From the NCBI GenBank assembly GCA_947446575.1, contig CANFHC010000012.1:34353-98352 (forward strand): a stretch of 64,000 bases of DNA. Reading direction: 5' to 3'. The notes beneath the pieces are model-generated. The model saw nothing but the letters and a program-made list of their open reading frames with translations, searched no databases and was not told the origin of the DNA. Source of the stretch: Bacteriovoracaceae bacterium. GTDB lineage: Bacteria; Bdellovibrionota; Bacteriovoracia; Bacteriovoracales; Bacteriovoracaceae. Made by a program: the position numbers and the translations under genes. Positions 36,442-46,266 of this stretch are shown here, piece by piece (the first letter of the stretch is position 1; each line of letters starts with the position of its first letter).

Positions 36442-39400
36442 ATGAATGAGACTAATACCTCTGAAAGCAACTTTAACCATCTTCCATATAATCCTAAAAA
36501 ATTAAAGCGCGAATTAACGAAATATTATATTTCATCGACTAAAGCTGAGCAGGCTGAAATGCTTGAGACATTGAAACTTAAAGATTTAAAAGATCTATAC
36601 GCTCATATACCTGACAATGTTAAATTTGACGTTGCTCCTTTTGTAACGGAGGAGCTTTCTTATAATGATTTGATTGCTCACGTAGAATCAGTGGCCGCAA
36701 AAAATAATTTAAAAACTTGTTTTATTGGTGATGGATTAAAAAATTATAAAGTTCAAGAAATTGTTCCTTACGTTTGTAATTTACGAGGTCTTACAACGGC
36801 GTACACTCCTTATCAACCAGAGCGCTCTCAAGGAACTCTAAACACTCTTTGGGTGTATTCTTCATCTCTATCAATGTTGACTGGATTTGAAGCGATCAAC
36901 GCTTCTTTTTATGACCGTTCAACGACTTTGTTTGAGGCCATTCAAACGGCTACAAGAATTGTGAAAGGATCTAACACTGCTCTTATTTGTGAATCAATTT
37001 ACCCAGGTGATATTGAAGTTTTAAAAACTCATGCATTAGAAACTGGATTAAAAATAATCACAATTCCAACTGATAGTGAGACTGGAATCATTGATATTGA
37101 AGTGGCAAAAAAAATGGCACTTGATTTAGGATCTAACTTAGCATGTATCGCTTTTCCTCAAGTAAACAACTTCGGAAATTTAGAAGACATTCATGAATTA
37201 ACAGATCTTTGTTCAGAACTAAAAGTTCAATCAATTGCTCTTATCGATCCTATGCTACTTGCTACAGATGGACTTATTCCTCCAGTAGAATACGGCTCTC
37301 GTAAGCAAGGTGCCAACATGCTTGTTGGTGAAGGACAACACTTGGCAATCGCTCCGAACTTTGGAGGCCCGGGACTTGGTATTTTTGGAATTAGATACAA
37401 CGATACAAATAAATTAGACATTAGATCAACTGCAGGTCGATTTATTGGTAAAGCAAAAGATCAAGATGGAAAAGAATGTTTGTGCATGGTTTTATCAACC
37501 CGCGAACAACATATAAGAAGAGAGAAAGCGACTTCAAATATTTGTTCTAATCAATCTTTTATCGCATCAGCGGCTGGAGCTTCTATTTTAGCTCGCGGTG
37601 AAGATGGAATGACAGAATCAGCATTAATTGGTCGCGACTATGCTATGCAAATGGCACAAGTCTTAACTCAGTTTAAAGGCGTAAATCTCGCGTTCCCATC
37701 AACTCCATTTTATAATGAATTCACATTAGAGTTACCAGTATCAGTGCGCGAACTTCAAAAGAAGGCATCGGCCGCTAATATTCAATTAGGCGTTGATGTA
37801 AGCTCTCGCTTACCTGGAAATAAAAATCTTCTTCTTCTGTCTTTCTTTGATGTTCATAGTGATGAAGACCTAGAAAAACTAGAAACCTTTTTCTCTCAAA
37901 ATTTTGAAAGTTTGGAAAATGACGATTTCCTACCTGAAATTCCAGGGTCATTTATTCGTAACTCTAAAGTAGGTCTTCCTAATTTTGAACTTGAAGACAT
38001 TAAAACTTTTTATCAAAAACTAGCTGATCTCAACGTAAGTCCAGACGATAATATTTATCCACTGGGATCATGTACGATGAAATACAATCCTTATATCAAT
38101 GATTATGCAGCAGGCTTAAAGGGATTTACAGATGTTCACCCTCAGGCTCCAGTTGAAGATGTACAAGGATGTTTAAAAATTCTTTTTAGCATTCAAGAAA
38201 TGTTTAAATCAATCACTGGTCTTCCAGCAGTAACAACTCAACCGGTAGCAGGCGCTCAGGGCGAATTAATTGGGTTAAAATTATTCCAAGGATATCACCG
38301 CAATAATGGTGAAGAGAGTACGAGAAATATTCTTCTTATTCCAAGATCTGCTCATGGAACAAATCCAGCTTCTGCAACAATGGCCGGATTTGAAACAAAA
38401 ACCGTAGACGGAATTCAATACGGAATTATCACAATTGAAGCTAACTCTCATGGACAAATTGATTTTACTCAAATGAAAGATGCTATTGTCAAATACAATA
38501 AAAGAATTGCTGGTGTAATGGTTACAAACCCAAATACATCTGGATTATTTGAAACTTGTTTCAAAGATATGGCAGATCTCATTCATGGAGTTGGAGGTCT
38601 AGTTTACATGGACGGAGCCAACATGAATGCTATCGCAGGTTGGATTGACCTCAATAAAATGGGCGTCGATGCTGTTCACAACAATCTTCATAAAACTTGG
38701 ACTATCCCACATGGTGGAGGAGGCCCTGGAGACGGCATTGTTGCCGTTTCTCACCGCTTAGTTGATTACCTACCAGGTATTCAGGTTAGTAAAGATGCCA
38801 ATGGATATTACGACATTGTAAAAGCACCAAAGAGCATTGGTTCTTTTCATCGTCACTTTGGTAACTTTGCTCATAAAGTTCGCGCTTACACTTATATTAA
38901 ATCTTTAGGTGGCGCTGGAACGAGAGAGATGTCAGGAGTTGCTGTATTGGCGGCCCGTTATCTTTTTGAAAAACTAAAACCAAGCTTCCCAAGTCTTCCT
39001 GAAGGATGTGAAACGCAAATTCGTATGCATGAATTTATTCTCACAATCACAAAGGATACGTTTGCTCGCATTGAAACCGGAGGAACTCCTAAAGCTCAGG
39101 CGATTGCTAAAATTGGTAAATTATTTTTGGATTTTGGATTGCACGCTCCAACAGTTGCCTTCCCTGAAATTTATGGACTGATGATTGAACCAACTGAGTC
39201 TTATAGTAAAGCTGAATTAGATCGGTTTGTTGAAGTGGTTAATGCCATTTTAGAGTTAATAAACGAAACTCCATACGTTTTAAGAACGGCGCCGCACTTC
39301 ACTCCTATTAAAAAAGTTGATGAAGTTGAGGCCAATAAAACGTTAACTTTCATGCAAGAATTGCATACATTCCCAAAACTTTTTGAAAACGTTATTGATC

Positions 39401-39471
39401 CAGTTAAACTTTCAAAAATGTCTATTTCAGACATTAATCACGCCATTTTAAACGCTCACAATCTTGCATAA
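36442..39471 (+). CDS. gcvP: Glycine dehydrogenase (decarboxylating), P protein, fused GcvPA-GcvPB form
   Basis: PLP enzyme that decarboxylates glycine in the glycine cleavage system (1009 aa). The N-terminal half (to about 500) looks like the GcvPA subunit (YTPYQPERSQGTLNTLW, then LICESIYPGD). The C-terminal half looks like GcvPB: YPLGSCTMKYNPYIN at about 537, RSAHGTNPASATMAG at about 635, MDGANMNAI at about 725, and NNLHKTWTIPHGGGGPG with the PLP Lys at about 751. Most bacteria encode either one GcvP or two separate subunits; here two-subunit-type sequences are joined. AGGA precedes the ATG. No gcvT or gcvH is nearby. Confidence 0.95.
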   Translation: MNETNTSESNFNHLPYNPKKLKRELTKYYISSTKAEQAEMLETLKLKDLKDLYAHIPDNVKFDVAPFVTEELSYNDLIAHVESVAAKNNLKTCFIGDGLKNYKVQEIVPYVCNLRGLTTAYTPYQPERSQGTLNTLWVYSSSLSMLTGFEAINASFYDRSTTLFEAIQTATRIVKGSNTALICESIYPGDIEVLKTHALETGLKIITIPTDSETGIIDIEVAKKMALDLGSNLACIAFPQVNNFGNLEDIHELTDLCSELKVQSIALIDPMLLATDGLIPPVEYGSRKQGANMLVGEGQHLAIAPNFGGPGLGIFGIRYNDTNKLDIRSTAGRFIGKAKDQDGKECLCMVLSTREQHIRREKATSNICSNQSFIASAAGASILARGEDGMTESALIGRDYAMQMAQVLTQFKGVNLAFPSTPFYNEFTLELPVSVRELQKKASAANIQLGVDVSSRLPGNKNLLLLSFFDVHSDEDLEKLETFFSQNFESLENDDFLPEIPGSFIRNSKVGLPNFELEDIKTFYQKLADLNVSPDDNIYPLGSCTMKYNPYINDYAAGLKGFTDVHPQAPVEDVQGCLKILFSIQEMFKSITGLPAVTTQPVAGAQGELIGLKLFQGYHRNNGEESTRNILLIPRSAHGTNPASATMAGFETKTVDGIQYGIITIEANSHGQIDFTQMKDAIVKYNKRIAGVMVTNPNTSGLFETCFKDMADLIHGVGGLVYMDGANMNAIAGWIDLNKMGVDAVHNNLHKTWTIPHGGGGPGDGIVAVSHRLVDYLPGIQVSKDANGYYDIVKAPKSIGSFHRHFGNFAHKVRAYTYIKSLGGAGTREMSGVAVLAARYLFEKLKPSFPSLPEGCETQIRMHEFILTITKDTFARIETGGTPKAQAIAKIGKLFLDFGLHAPTVAFPEIYGLMIEPTESYSKAELDRFVEVVNAILELINETPYVLRTAPHFTPIKKVDEVEANKTLTFMQELHTFPKLFENVIDPVKLSKMSISDINHAILNAHNLA

Positions 39472-39475
39472 AAAT

Positions 39476-39506
39476 AAAAAAGGCCCTCGTCGTGAGGGCC
39501 TTTTTC
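39476..39506. terminator. Bidirectional intrinsic terminator
   Basis: An 8-bp stem (AGGCCCTC, 39481-39488; GAGGGCCT, 39494-39501) extended by A5/T5, loop GTCGT. It lies between convergent gcvP and the 5'-nucleotidase gene. Confidence 0.9.
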
Positions 39507-39529
39507 ATTGGTAAAAATGATTCCGTTAG

Positions 39530-41113
39530 TTAATCGACAAGCTCCGCATTTTGATTTGGCATGATCAAGAGGTGGTTGTCCTCACTGATATTATTTATAT
39601 TAATTTTTTTCATTAGCTTCATGCTCTGACCAACCTTTTCTTCAAGTGTTGACCAGATTTTAAATTTTGTATTTTTAGGACTTCTTAAAAGTGCTGTCGT
39701 GTAGGGACTCACTCCTTCAGCTCCACGAACAATTCCTTCTGTAAAGGCCACGGTGTAATACTTAAACGGATTAATTTTCGAGCCGTTAATGAGAAGGTGT
39801 TGAATTTTTATTCCGTGTTCTGTCTTAGTATATTCTAATTTTAATCCAGAAAAAGTGAGTGGTTGTCCAAAGTGCGAAAGTGCTTCAAAAACTAAACGCA
39901 GCCAAACACCTTTGATTTTAGTTGTATAAATTGTCCAACCATATTTTTCTGTAAGGTCATAAACTCTTGGAATTGAATTGAATAAATCGCGACGAGTAAC
40001 GTTTCCTATTGGGTAATCTTCACCATTCATAAAAGGAGTATGAATCGCTATATCGGCTTGGGACTTCTCTTTCATGGAATCAGTAATAAAATATGCCCAT
40101 TTGCGAGAGCCATCTTTATCATTCACTTTTAAATCAGAGTACCCAACATTTTCATCCAGCCACTCTTTTCCATATGCAGTATCTAAATCATTATTTGCCT
40201 CTTCCACGATTGAATTAATCTTTGTATCACGGGCCTCATATTTGACAGGTATAAGTTCATACGAAACAACTTTTAATGGTTGACCTTTAACCAAATCAAC
40301 AACAAGTTTTCCGAGATATTCTGTGTGCATTCCTGCCTGAACAATTGGAACAGATCTTTTATTTTTATTCACCCCAAAGCTAGGTTGGAATAAAGCAGTA
40401 TGAGAATGACCGCCAACAATAAGGTCGATATATTTAGTTCGCTCAGCTAATTTAATATCTTTAAGAACACCGATATGAGTAAGAGCGATAATAAAATCGT
40501 TATTTCTCGCTTTTAAAACTTCTTCATATTTTTTTGCGGCTTTATATGGATTGGTAATCAAACCGCCCTCAAAGCGCCACTTATAAAATATTTCATTGGT
40601 CGTTAAACCCAATACTCCAATTTTAATTCCATCAATTTCAATTTCTTTATAAGGTCTAATTTTTTCTCTTAAATTTTTAAAGTTGCTATTCATTTCTAAA
40701 TTGGCAGCAACCAGAGAAAATTTTAAATCCATTTCCCCTAATATTTTATCGAGGTCACGCGTACCCATGAGATAGTCATGATTTCCAAGTGCGCCAATAT
40801 CGTAACCCATTTCATTATGAACTTCGAAAACTTTTCTTCCTTGGTCGGCCATATAATAAAGATTTCCTTCAGTAAAATCTCCAGCATCCATAACCAAGGA
40901 TTTTATACCCTCTTCTGCCGCTTTATTTTTGTAAAAATCAATTAAACTTTTAAGCCTGGCCGCTCCACCTATCTCACCATTGTGATGAGTGCTGTCTAAA
41001 TAAGAATGGGTATCATTGGTGTGAAGTATTTGAATCAGTTTAGCCTCTGCTGTTCCTTGATTTAACAGAGTAAAAGTGCCGAAAAATAAAATACCAAAAA
41101 GTTTTTTGCTCAT
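39530..41113 (-). CDS. Secreted 5'-nucleotidase / metallophosphatase (UshA-like)
   Basis: Periplasmic or extracellular metallophosphoesterase of about 527 residues. Signal peptide at 1-24 (ends TAEA). Two-metal motifs: LHTNDTHSYLD at about 30, DAGDF at about 78, GALGNHDYL at about 107, LTHIG at about 198 and GGHSHTALF at about 223. The C-terminal domain (about 320-520) corresponds to 5_nucleotid_C, with TGLK-type substrate loop FSGLKLEYTK. It is expected to strip phosphate from nucleotides for uptake. The start at 41113 has AAGG upstream and begins the signal peptide; the frame is open to 41302 but that part overlaps prfC. Confidence 0.92.
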   Translation of the reverse strand: MSKKLFGILFFGTFTLLNQGTAEAKLIQILHTNDTHSYLDSTHHNGEIGGAARLKSLIDFYKNKAAEEGIKSLVMDAGDFTEGNLYYMADQGRKVFEVHNEMGYDIGALGNHDYLMGTRDLDKILGEMDLKFSLVAANLEMNSNFKNLREKIRPYKEIEIDGIKIGVLGLTTNEIFYKWRFEGGLITNPYKAAKKYEEVLKARNNDFIIALTHIGVLKDIKLAERTKYIDLIVGGHSHTALFQPSFGVNKNKRSVPIVQAGMHTEYLGKLVVDLVKGQPLKVVSYELIPVKYEARDTKINSIVEEANNDLDTAYGKEWLDENVGYSDLKVNDKDGSRKWAYFITDSMKEKSQADIAIHTPFMNGEDYPIGNVTRRDLFNSIPRVYDLTEKYGWTIYTTKIKGVWLRLVFEALSHFGQPLTFSGLKLEYTKTEHGIKIQHLLINGSKINPFKYYTVAFTEGIVRGAEGVSPYTTALLRSPKNTKFKIWSTLEEKVGQSMKLMKKININNISEDNHLLIMPNQNAELVD

Positions 41114-41291
41114 AGCTGCACCTTGTTCACGTTTATTGTTAATAAACATCTCGGATTTATAAGCACTTAATTTAAAATTATACACCGTTAACCTTTCCCT
41201 ACAGAAATGGACGGGAAAATTTTGCTGTATTTTGAGGTATTGTCTGATAGATTTTGTCGTATTTACCTTCTTAAATTCAGGACAAAATCTC

Positions 41292-42902
41292 ATGCTCGAC
41301 AATGCTCAAAATGCTAAGCGCTGCACGTTCGCTATCATCTCTCACCCCGATGCGGGGAAGACCACCATGACAGAAAAACTATTATGGTTTGGTCAGGTCA
41401 TACGTGATACTGGCAAGGTTAAGGCCAAGGATGGAAACTATGCGAAGTCGGATTGGATGGAACTCGAAAAAGAAAGAGGGATTTCGATCAGTTCATCGGT
41501 GATGAGTTTTCCTTACGCTGATAGAGCAATGCACCTGCTAGATACCCCAGGACATAAAGATTTCTCGGAAGATACATACCGGACTTTAACGGCCGTTGAA
41601 TCAGTGCTCATGATGATTGACTCAGCAAAAGGTGTTGAAGCGCAAACAATAAAATTGATGGAAGTTTGTCGAATGCGAGATACTCCAATCGTGGCATTTA
41701 TGAACAAATATGACCGCGAGGCAATGGACCCTTTTGCCCTCCTCGAAAACATAGAAAAAATCTTAAACATTCAATGTGTCCCAATGACCTGGCCGATTGG
41801 TTCAGGTGTAGATTTCAAAGGTGTTTATGATTTACGAACAAAACAAATTATGAGTTTCAAAGGAACAAAAGATCCTTTTAATCCGACCATTATAGATGCC
41901 AGCGATTTAGATGCTCCTCATATCGAAAAATTCATCGGAGCAAGCTTGCTTGCGACATTAAAAGAAGAATTAGAAATGGTAGGCGCATTAATTGGTGAAT
42001 TTTCAACTGAAGAATTTCTAGCGGGCATTCAAACACCTGTCTTCTTTGGTTCAGCATTAGTTAATTTTGGAGTCAAAGAAACACTTGATATGATCGCTCG
42101 TGCAGCTCCAGGGCCGCGCTCACGCGAAGTAAAACTTCCTCCCTATGAATCAGATTCAAAAACAGCAACTGTCGATCCAGATACTACAGAAGAGTTTACG
42201 GGCTTTATTTTTAAAATCCAGGCCAACATGGATAAAAAACACCGCGACCGCATCGCTTTCTTGCGAGTGTGTTCCGGAAAGTTTTCTCGCAATCAAAAAA
42301 TTTATCATGTGAGAACAGATAAAGAATTAAAGATCGCAACTCCTCTCATGTTCCAAGCTCAAGATAGAGAAATTACCGAAGAGGCCTACCCAGGTGACAT
42401 TATCGGATTACACGATAATGGAAAATTTCAAATCGGTGATACATTTACTGAAAAATCAAAATTCCAATTTACCGGTATCCCCAACTTTGCTCCAGAAATT
42501 TTTAATAAAGTTATTTTAAAAGATCCGATGAAAGCAAAACAACTTGAAAAAGGTTTACAACAATTATCGGAAGAAGGAACAGTTCAATTATTTACTCGTC
42601 ACTCTACTTCGGAAAAAATATTGGGTGCAGTTGGAGCACTTCAATTTGAAGTTGTGAAGTATCGTTTAGAAGACGAATACAACGTAAATGCAGATTACGA
42701 AGGATATTCTTTTATCGGCATCAGATGGCTTAAATTTGAAAACGAAAAAGACCAAGATAAATTTGTCATGAGCAATAGTTCAAACATTGCTTACGATCAT
42801 AAAAAACGCATGTGCTTTTCAGTGCGCTCTGAATGGGACTTAAAACTAGTTATGGAAAAAAACCCAACAGTTATTTTCTATAAAAATTCGGATTATAGAT
42901 AA
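41292..42902 (+). CDS. prfC: Peptide chain release factor 3
   Basis: Translational GTPase that recycles RF1/RF2 (536 aa). G1 SHPDAGKTTMTEKLL at about 15, switch I region RGISISSSVM, G3 DTPGHKDFSEDTYRTL at about 85 and G4 MNKYDR at about 140, all as in RF3; the DFSEDTYRTL sequence separates it from EF-G. The start at 41292 has AGGA upstream and gives the canonical N-terminus; codons from 41232 lack a ribosome-binding site. Its stop overlaps the next start by one base (TAATG), beginning a coupled cluster. Confidence 0.95.
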   Translation: MLDNAQNAKRCTFAIISHPDAGKTTMTEKLLWFGQVIRDTGKVKAKDGNYAKSDWMELEKERGISISSSVMSFPYADRAMHLLDTPGHKDFSEDTYRTLTAVESVLMMIDSAKGVEAQTIKLMEVCRMRDTPIVAFMNKYDREAMDPFALLENIEKILNIQCVPMTWPIGSGVDFKGVYDLRTKQIMSFKGTKDPFNPTIIDASDLDAPHIEKFIGASLLATLKEELEMVGALIGEFSTEEFLAGIQTPVFFGSALVNFGVKETLDMIARAAPGPRSREVKLPPYESDSKTATVDPDTTEEFTGFIFKIQANMDKKHRDRIAFLRVCSGKFSRNQKIYHVRTDKELKIATPLMFQAQDREITEEAYPGDIIGLHDNGKFQIGDTFTEKSKFQFTGIPNFAPEIFNKVILKDPMKAKQLEKGLQQLSEEGTVQLFTRHSTSEKILGAVGALQFEVVKYRLEDEYNVNADYEGYSFIGIRWLKFENEKDQDKFVMSNSSNIAYDHKKRMCFSVRSEWDLKLVMEKNPTVIFYKNSDYR

Positions 42903-43426
42903 TGAAGATATTAGCAGAAGTTATTGGTGATCCGAATTTGTTCCTCGAAGATCTTTTTGGAAAAATTAATGATATCGAATTAGATGTTGATCAGTACGAA
43001 TTGGATCATTTATGTTATCGAGTTGAAAGTAGCGAACAGTACGCACTAAAGAAAACGGAGCTTGCCCCATTAGGCGCTCTCTTAGTTGAATCCATGGTAA
43101 ATGGAAGATTGATCGCGACTTATAAACTTCATGAACCAATCGTTTTTAAAAATAGAAACATATACTTATTAGAACTTCCAAGTCCAAAGCCAGGGCATTC
43201 TTACAAAAGTGGACTTGAGCACGTTGAATTTGTGACCAAAGAGCCATTGCAAAAAATAGTCGATCGTTACCCTCAGTACTCATTTGAAGTTTTTGGGATT
43301 CATAAAAATATCAATGCTGATATTACTTTAAAGCTTGGTGAATACTGTATTCGCTTTCATAATAAAAGTTTGGAAGATGTTATAAAGATGGAACTCAAAA
43401 TGTTTAACCATAAGTCGAAATCGTAA
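42902..43426 (+). CDS. YecM-like VOC-fold protein
   Basis: A 174-residue homologue of E. coli YecM. Motifs LDHLCYRVE at about 34, YLLELPSPKPG at about 90 and SGLEHVEFVTKEP at about 103 match the family and supply putative metal ligands (His, Glu) of a vicinal-oxygen-chelate fold. The function is unknown. It is coupled by one-base TAATG overlaps to prfC upstream and to the RlmK-like methyltransferase downstream, which suggests a translation-related role by association only. Confidence 0.82.
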   Translation: MKILAEVIGDPNLFLEDLFGKINDIELDVDQYELDHLCYRVESSEQYALKKTELAPLGALLVESMVNGRLIATYKLHEPIVFKNRNIYLLELPSPKPGHSYKSGLEHVEFVTKEPLQKIVDRYPQYSFEVFGIHKNINADITLKLGEYCIRFHNKSLEDVIKMELKMFNHKSKS

Positions 43427-44364
43427 TGGCCGATCTACATACAATAAAAAACAGAATAGAAAAAAATTACAAACACCGTGCTAAATGGGCACGTCGTGAA
43501 GGGCTCGAAGCTTTTCGAATTTACGAAAAAGATATTCCTGAATTTCCTTTTATCGTCGATGTCTATAAAGACCATGCTGTCATCTTTGAAAAAAGAGATA
43601 ATGAAATAGATGCTGAAAAATTTGATCATTTTAATTTTATTATCAGTGCTGTTAAAGATGTACTCAATCTTCCTGAAGAAAAAGTTGTCATCAAATCCCG
43701 CATGAAACAAAAAGGGGCCACTCAATACGAGCGTCTCGAAGAGCGAAATGAAGTTATGGCCGTACGTGAGTATCAGGCAGAATTTTTAGTTAATCTTCAC
43801 GATTACCTCGACACTGGTCTTTTTCTAGATCACCGACCAATGCGCCAAGTGATTTATAAAGAAGCTAAGGGCAAAAAGTTTTTAAATCTTTTTTCTTATA
43901 CAGGTGCTGTAAGTGTTATGGCCGCTCTCGGGGGTGCTAGTCATGTGACAAGCGTGGATATTTCTAACACCTATCAAGAGTGGGCACGCAAAAATTTTGA
44001 ACACAATAAAATTTCCATGAAAGAGCACAATTTTATCGTTCAAAGTGCTTTGGAATATATTGAAAAAGCACAAACAAAATTTGACCTTATCTTTTTAGAT
44101 CCACCAACATTTTCTAATTCAAAAAAAATGGACGATGATTTTGAAGTGGAAGAAGACCAAGTGGCCTTGATTAAAAACTGCTTGCGACTTCTAAATCCAG
44201 GTGGGACACTTTATTTTTCTAATAATAAAAGAAAATTTAAATTAGACACTGAAGTCTTAGCTATGGCCGATGTTAAAGATATAACGGCTAGCACGATCCC
44301 ACTCGATTTCAGAGATCAAAAGATTCATCATTGTTTTAAAATCACTCACAAAAAGAAAACCTAA
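43426..44364 (+). CDS. rlmK: 23S rRNA m7G methyltransferase, stand-alone RlmK-type
   Basis: A 312-residue SAM methyltransferase corresponding to the C-terminal (RlmK) half of E. coli RlmKL, which makes m7G2069. Matching blocks: KHRAKWARREGLEAFRIYEKD at the N-terminus (read in two parts), QKGATQYERLEE at about 105, DYLDTGLFLDHRPMR at about 128, LNLFSYTGAVSVMAALGGA (SAM motif, about 149), DLIFLDPPTFSNSKKMDDDF (catalytic DPPTF, about 221) and LYFSNNKRKF. The RlmL half is absent, as is its gene in this window. Coupled by TAATG overlaps on both sides. Confidence 0.88.
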   Translation: MADLHTIKNRIEKNYKHRAKWARREGLEAFRIYEKDIPEFPFIVDVYKDHAVIFEKRDNEIDAEKFDHFNFIISAVKDVLNLPEEKVVIKSRMKQKGATQYERLEERNEVMAVREYQAEFLVNLHDYLDTGLFLDHRPMRQVIYKEAKGKKFLNLFSYTGAVSVMAALGGASHVTSVDISNTYQEWARKNFEHNKISMKEHNFIVQSALEYIEKAQTKFDLIFLDPPTFSNSKKMDDDFEVEEDQVALIKNCLRLLNPGGTLYFSNNKRKFKLDTEVLAMADVKDITASTIPLDFRDQKIHHCFKITHKKKT

Positions 44365-45509
44365 TGGAAAATATTAAATTTCAAGCTCCTATTCAGAAGT
44401 CCCTTACAGAAGATTTTAAAATCAAAGCTTTTACTGAAATCCAAGCGAAATGTATTCCGCTAATCATGGAAGGAAAGAATGTTATCGGTGTTTCGGCAAC
44501 TGGTAGTGGAAAAACTTTAAGCTACGTTCTCCCTTTAGTAGATAAAATTGTGGGTGCACCAAAACGACCGACAAAAATTTTAATAATCACTCCCACCAAA
44601 GAGCTTTCAGAACAAATTTTAGCCGTTGTTAAAAAAGTGGCACGCCATACAACTCTCATTAGTATGAGCTTGTATGGAGGTAAAAGTTTTAGCGAACAAG
44701 AATCGGACATTAAAAAAGGTGTGCATATCATTGTCGCTTGTCCAGGTCGCTTAAAAGACCATATTGAAAAGGCCACTATAGACCTCTCAAGAATTGATTA
44801 TCTGGTGCTAGATGAAGCAGACCAATTAATGGATATGGGATTTTTGCCAGCACTCACAGAGGCTATTAAAGCTTGCTCAAATCGAAAACAAACAATGCTT
44901 TTTTCAGCGACAGTTAGTCCCGAAGTTCAAGAACTCGTAAAAGATTTTTTACCGGAATCAGAACTCGTTCAACTGCAAAATACTCAACCGAAAGAAATTA
45001 TCAATGAAACTTTTTGTCCGATAAGCAATGAATTGAAATATCCCTTTTTAAGATTTTTGCTAAAGCATAAAAAAATTAAATCATGCCTAGTTTTTACACG
45101 GACAAAAGATGAGGCCAATGCCTTAGGTGCTGGTTTAAAAGAAGATAAGTATGAAGCGGTCGTCCTCCAAGGAGATATGACAACTCATCAAAGAAAAAAA
45201 GCACTAGATGCTCTTAAACAAAAGAGTGCTGTTGTTCTTGTGGCCACAGATGTTGTTGCCCGCGGAATTGATATTCCTCATGTCACACACGTAATCAATT
45301 ACACACCTCCAGAGAGTTTAGAGTCTTATGTTCACCGTATAGGCAGAACGGCCAGACACGATAAAGGTGGAGAGGCCCTGACTCTTTACACACCAGATGA
45401 AGAGCATCAATTAAAAAAGATTATGGGTGAGCGAGCATGGAAGCCTTCAAAAATAAAAGAATTTAATTACCAATTGAAAATTGAAAAAAGAAATTTAAAG
45501 ATTTTTTAA
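44364..45509 (+). CDS. DEAD-box ATP-dependent RNA helicase (RhlE-like)
   Basis: A compact 381-residue helicase with only the core. Q motif FTEIQAKCIP, motif I SATGSGKT (about 46), PTKELS, Walker B VLDEADQLMDMGF (about 147), motif III FSATVS (about 181), ATDVVARGIDIPHVTHVINY (about 295) and HRIGRTAR (about 322). The Walker B variant DEAD is intact. There is no basic C-terminal tail, so RNA specificity would come from partners. The upstream rRNA methyltransferase gene points to ribosome biogenesis. Confidence 0.93.
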   Translation: MENIKFQAPIQKSLTEDFKIKAFTEIQAKCIPLIMEGKNVIGVSATGSGKTLSYVLPLVDKIVGAPKRPTKILIITPTKELSEQILAVVKKVARHTTLISMSLYGGKSFSEQESDIKKGVHIIVACPGRLKDHIEKATIDLSRIDYLVLDEADQLMDMGFLPALTEAIKACSNRKQTMLFSATVSPEVQELVKDFLPESELVQLQNTQPKEIINETFCPISNELKYPFLRFLLKHKKIKSCLVFTRTKDEANALGAGLKEDKYEAVVLQGDMTTHQRKKALDALKQKSAVVLVATDVVARGIDIPHVTHVINYTPPESLESYVHRIGRTARHDKGGEALTLYTPDEEHQLKKIMGERAWKPSKIKEFNYQLKIEKRNLKIF

Positions 45510-45510
45510 A

Positions 45511-46245
45511 ATGAAAATAAAATCAAAATGGTTTTATACTGAATTTAAAAATGACACTCAAGCGGTTGTACTACTGGCCCATGGACTAAATCTACATCCT
45601 CAAAAAATGGATCAACTAGCATCTTTTTTTAATAAAAATAAATGTGATGTTTTGAGAATTGCTCTTGGAAATAATCCAAATGAGTGGTGTGATAAATTTA
45701 GCGACGATGTCGAGGCGGTAGTAGAGCATGCGCATATATTAGAGCGCCCTCTTTATTTTGTAGGATTTTCTTTAGGGGCCCTCGTTGGTATTCATTACAT
45801 GGCTAAACATGCGCATCAAGAATTTACAAAAGCGGCGCTCTTTGCACCTGCAACCCATACTAAAATGTATACGCGCATACCTTCCCTTCTTTTTAATTTT
45901 TTTCCCAAGGGAAGTTTGCCGAGTTTAAATTTAGTAGACTACCGGGAACGAGAAAAAACAAAATTGTCTGAATATAGAAAAATGCACGAATTGCAAAAAG
46001 AAATAAAATATTATCAAATCAATATACCGACATTATTAATTCTCAATCCCAAAGATGAATTAGTCGCAAGCTCTCAAGTCGCACTTTTTGCCGCTCATAA
46101 CAAGCACTCTAAAGTCTTCAATATATCCAACGAGGACAGTCCATTATCCAAAAAATACCACCACTTGATGATCGATGAGAATTCTTTGGGGCACTCTGCA
46201 TGGAAAAAAATATTACATAATCTAACCGAGCATTTCTCCCTTTAA
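45511..46245 (+). CDS. Alpha/beta hydrolase
   Basis: A 244-residue hydrolase fold protein. Nucleophile elbow GFSLGAL at about residue 88, Asp in LNPKDELVAS at about 190 and His in SLGHSAW at about 231, with oxyanion-loop region LLAHGLNLHPQ near the start. Similarity is closest to monoacylglycerol-lipase or esterase-like proteins; the substrate is unknown. No signal peptide. It follows the helicase stop by one base and is the last gene of the prfC cluster. Confidence 0.82.
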   Translation: MKIKSKWFYTEFKNDTQAVVLLAHGLNLHPQKMDQLASFFNKNKCDVLRIALGNNPNEWCDKFSDDVEAVVEHAHILERPLYFVGFSLGALVGIHYMAKHAHQEFTKAALFAPATHTKMYTRIPSLLFNFFPKGSLPSLNLVDYREREKTKLSEYRKMHELQKEIKYYQINIPTLLILNPKDELVASSQVALFAAHNKHSKVFNISNEDSPLSKKYHHLMIDENSLGHSAWKKILHNLTEHFSL

Positions 46246-46250
46246 AATTG

Positions 46251-46259
46251 TGTTATACT
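46251..46259 (+). promoter_or_regulatory. Candidate extended -10 promoter giving a leaderless HNH transcript
   Basis: TGT followed by TATACT (46254-46259) forms an extended -10 element. The ATG at 46267 lies 7 bases further, where transcription would begin, and no Shine-Dalgarno is present. No good -35 is seen. Confidence 0.4.
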
Positions 46260-46266
46260 AATAGAG

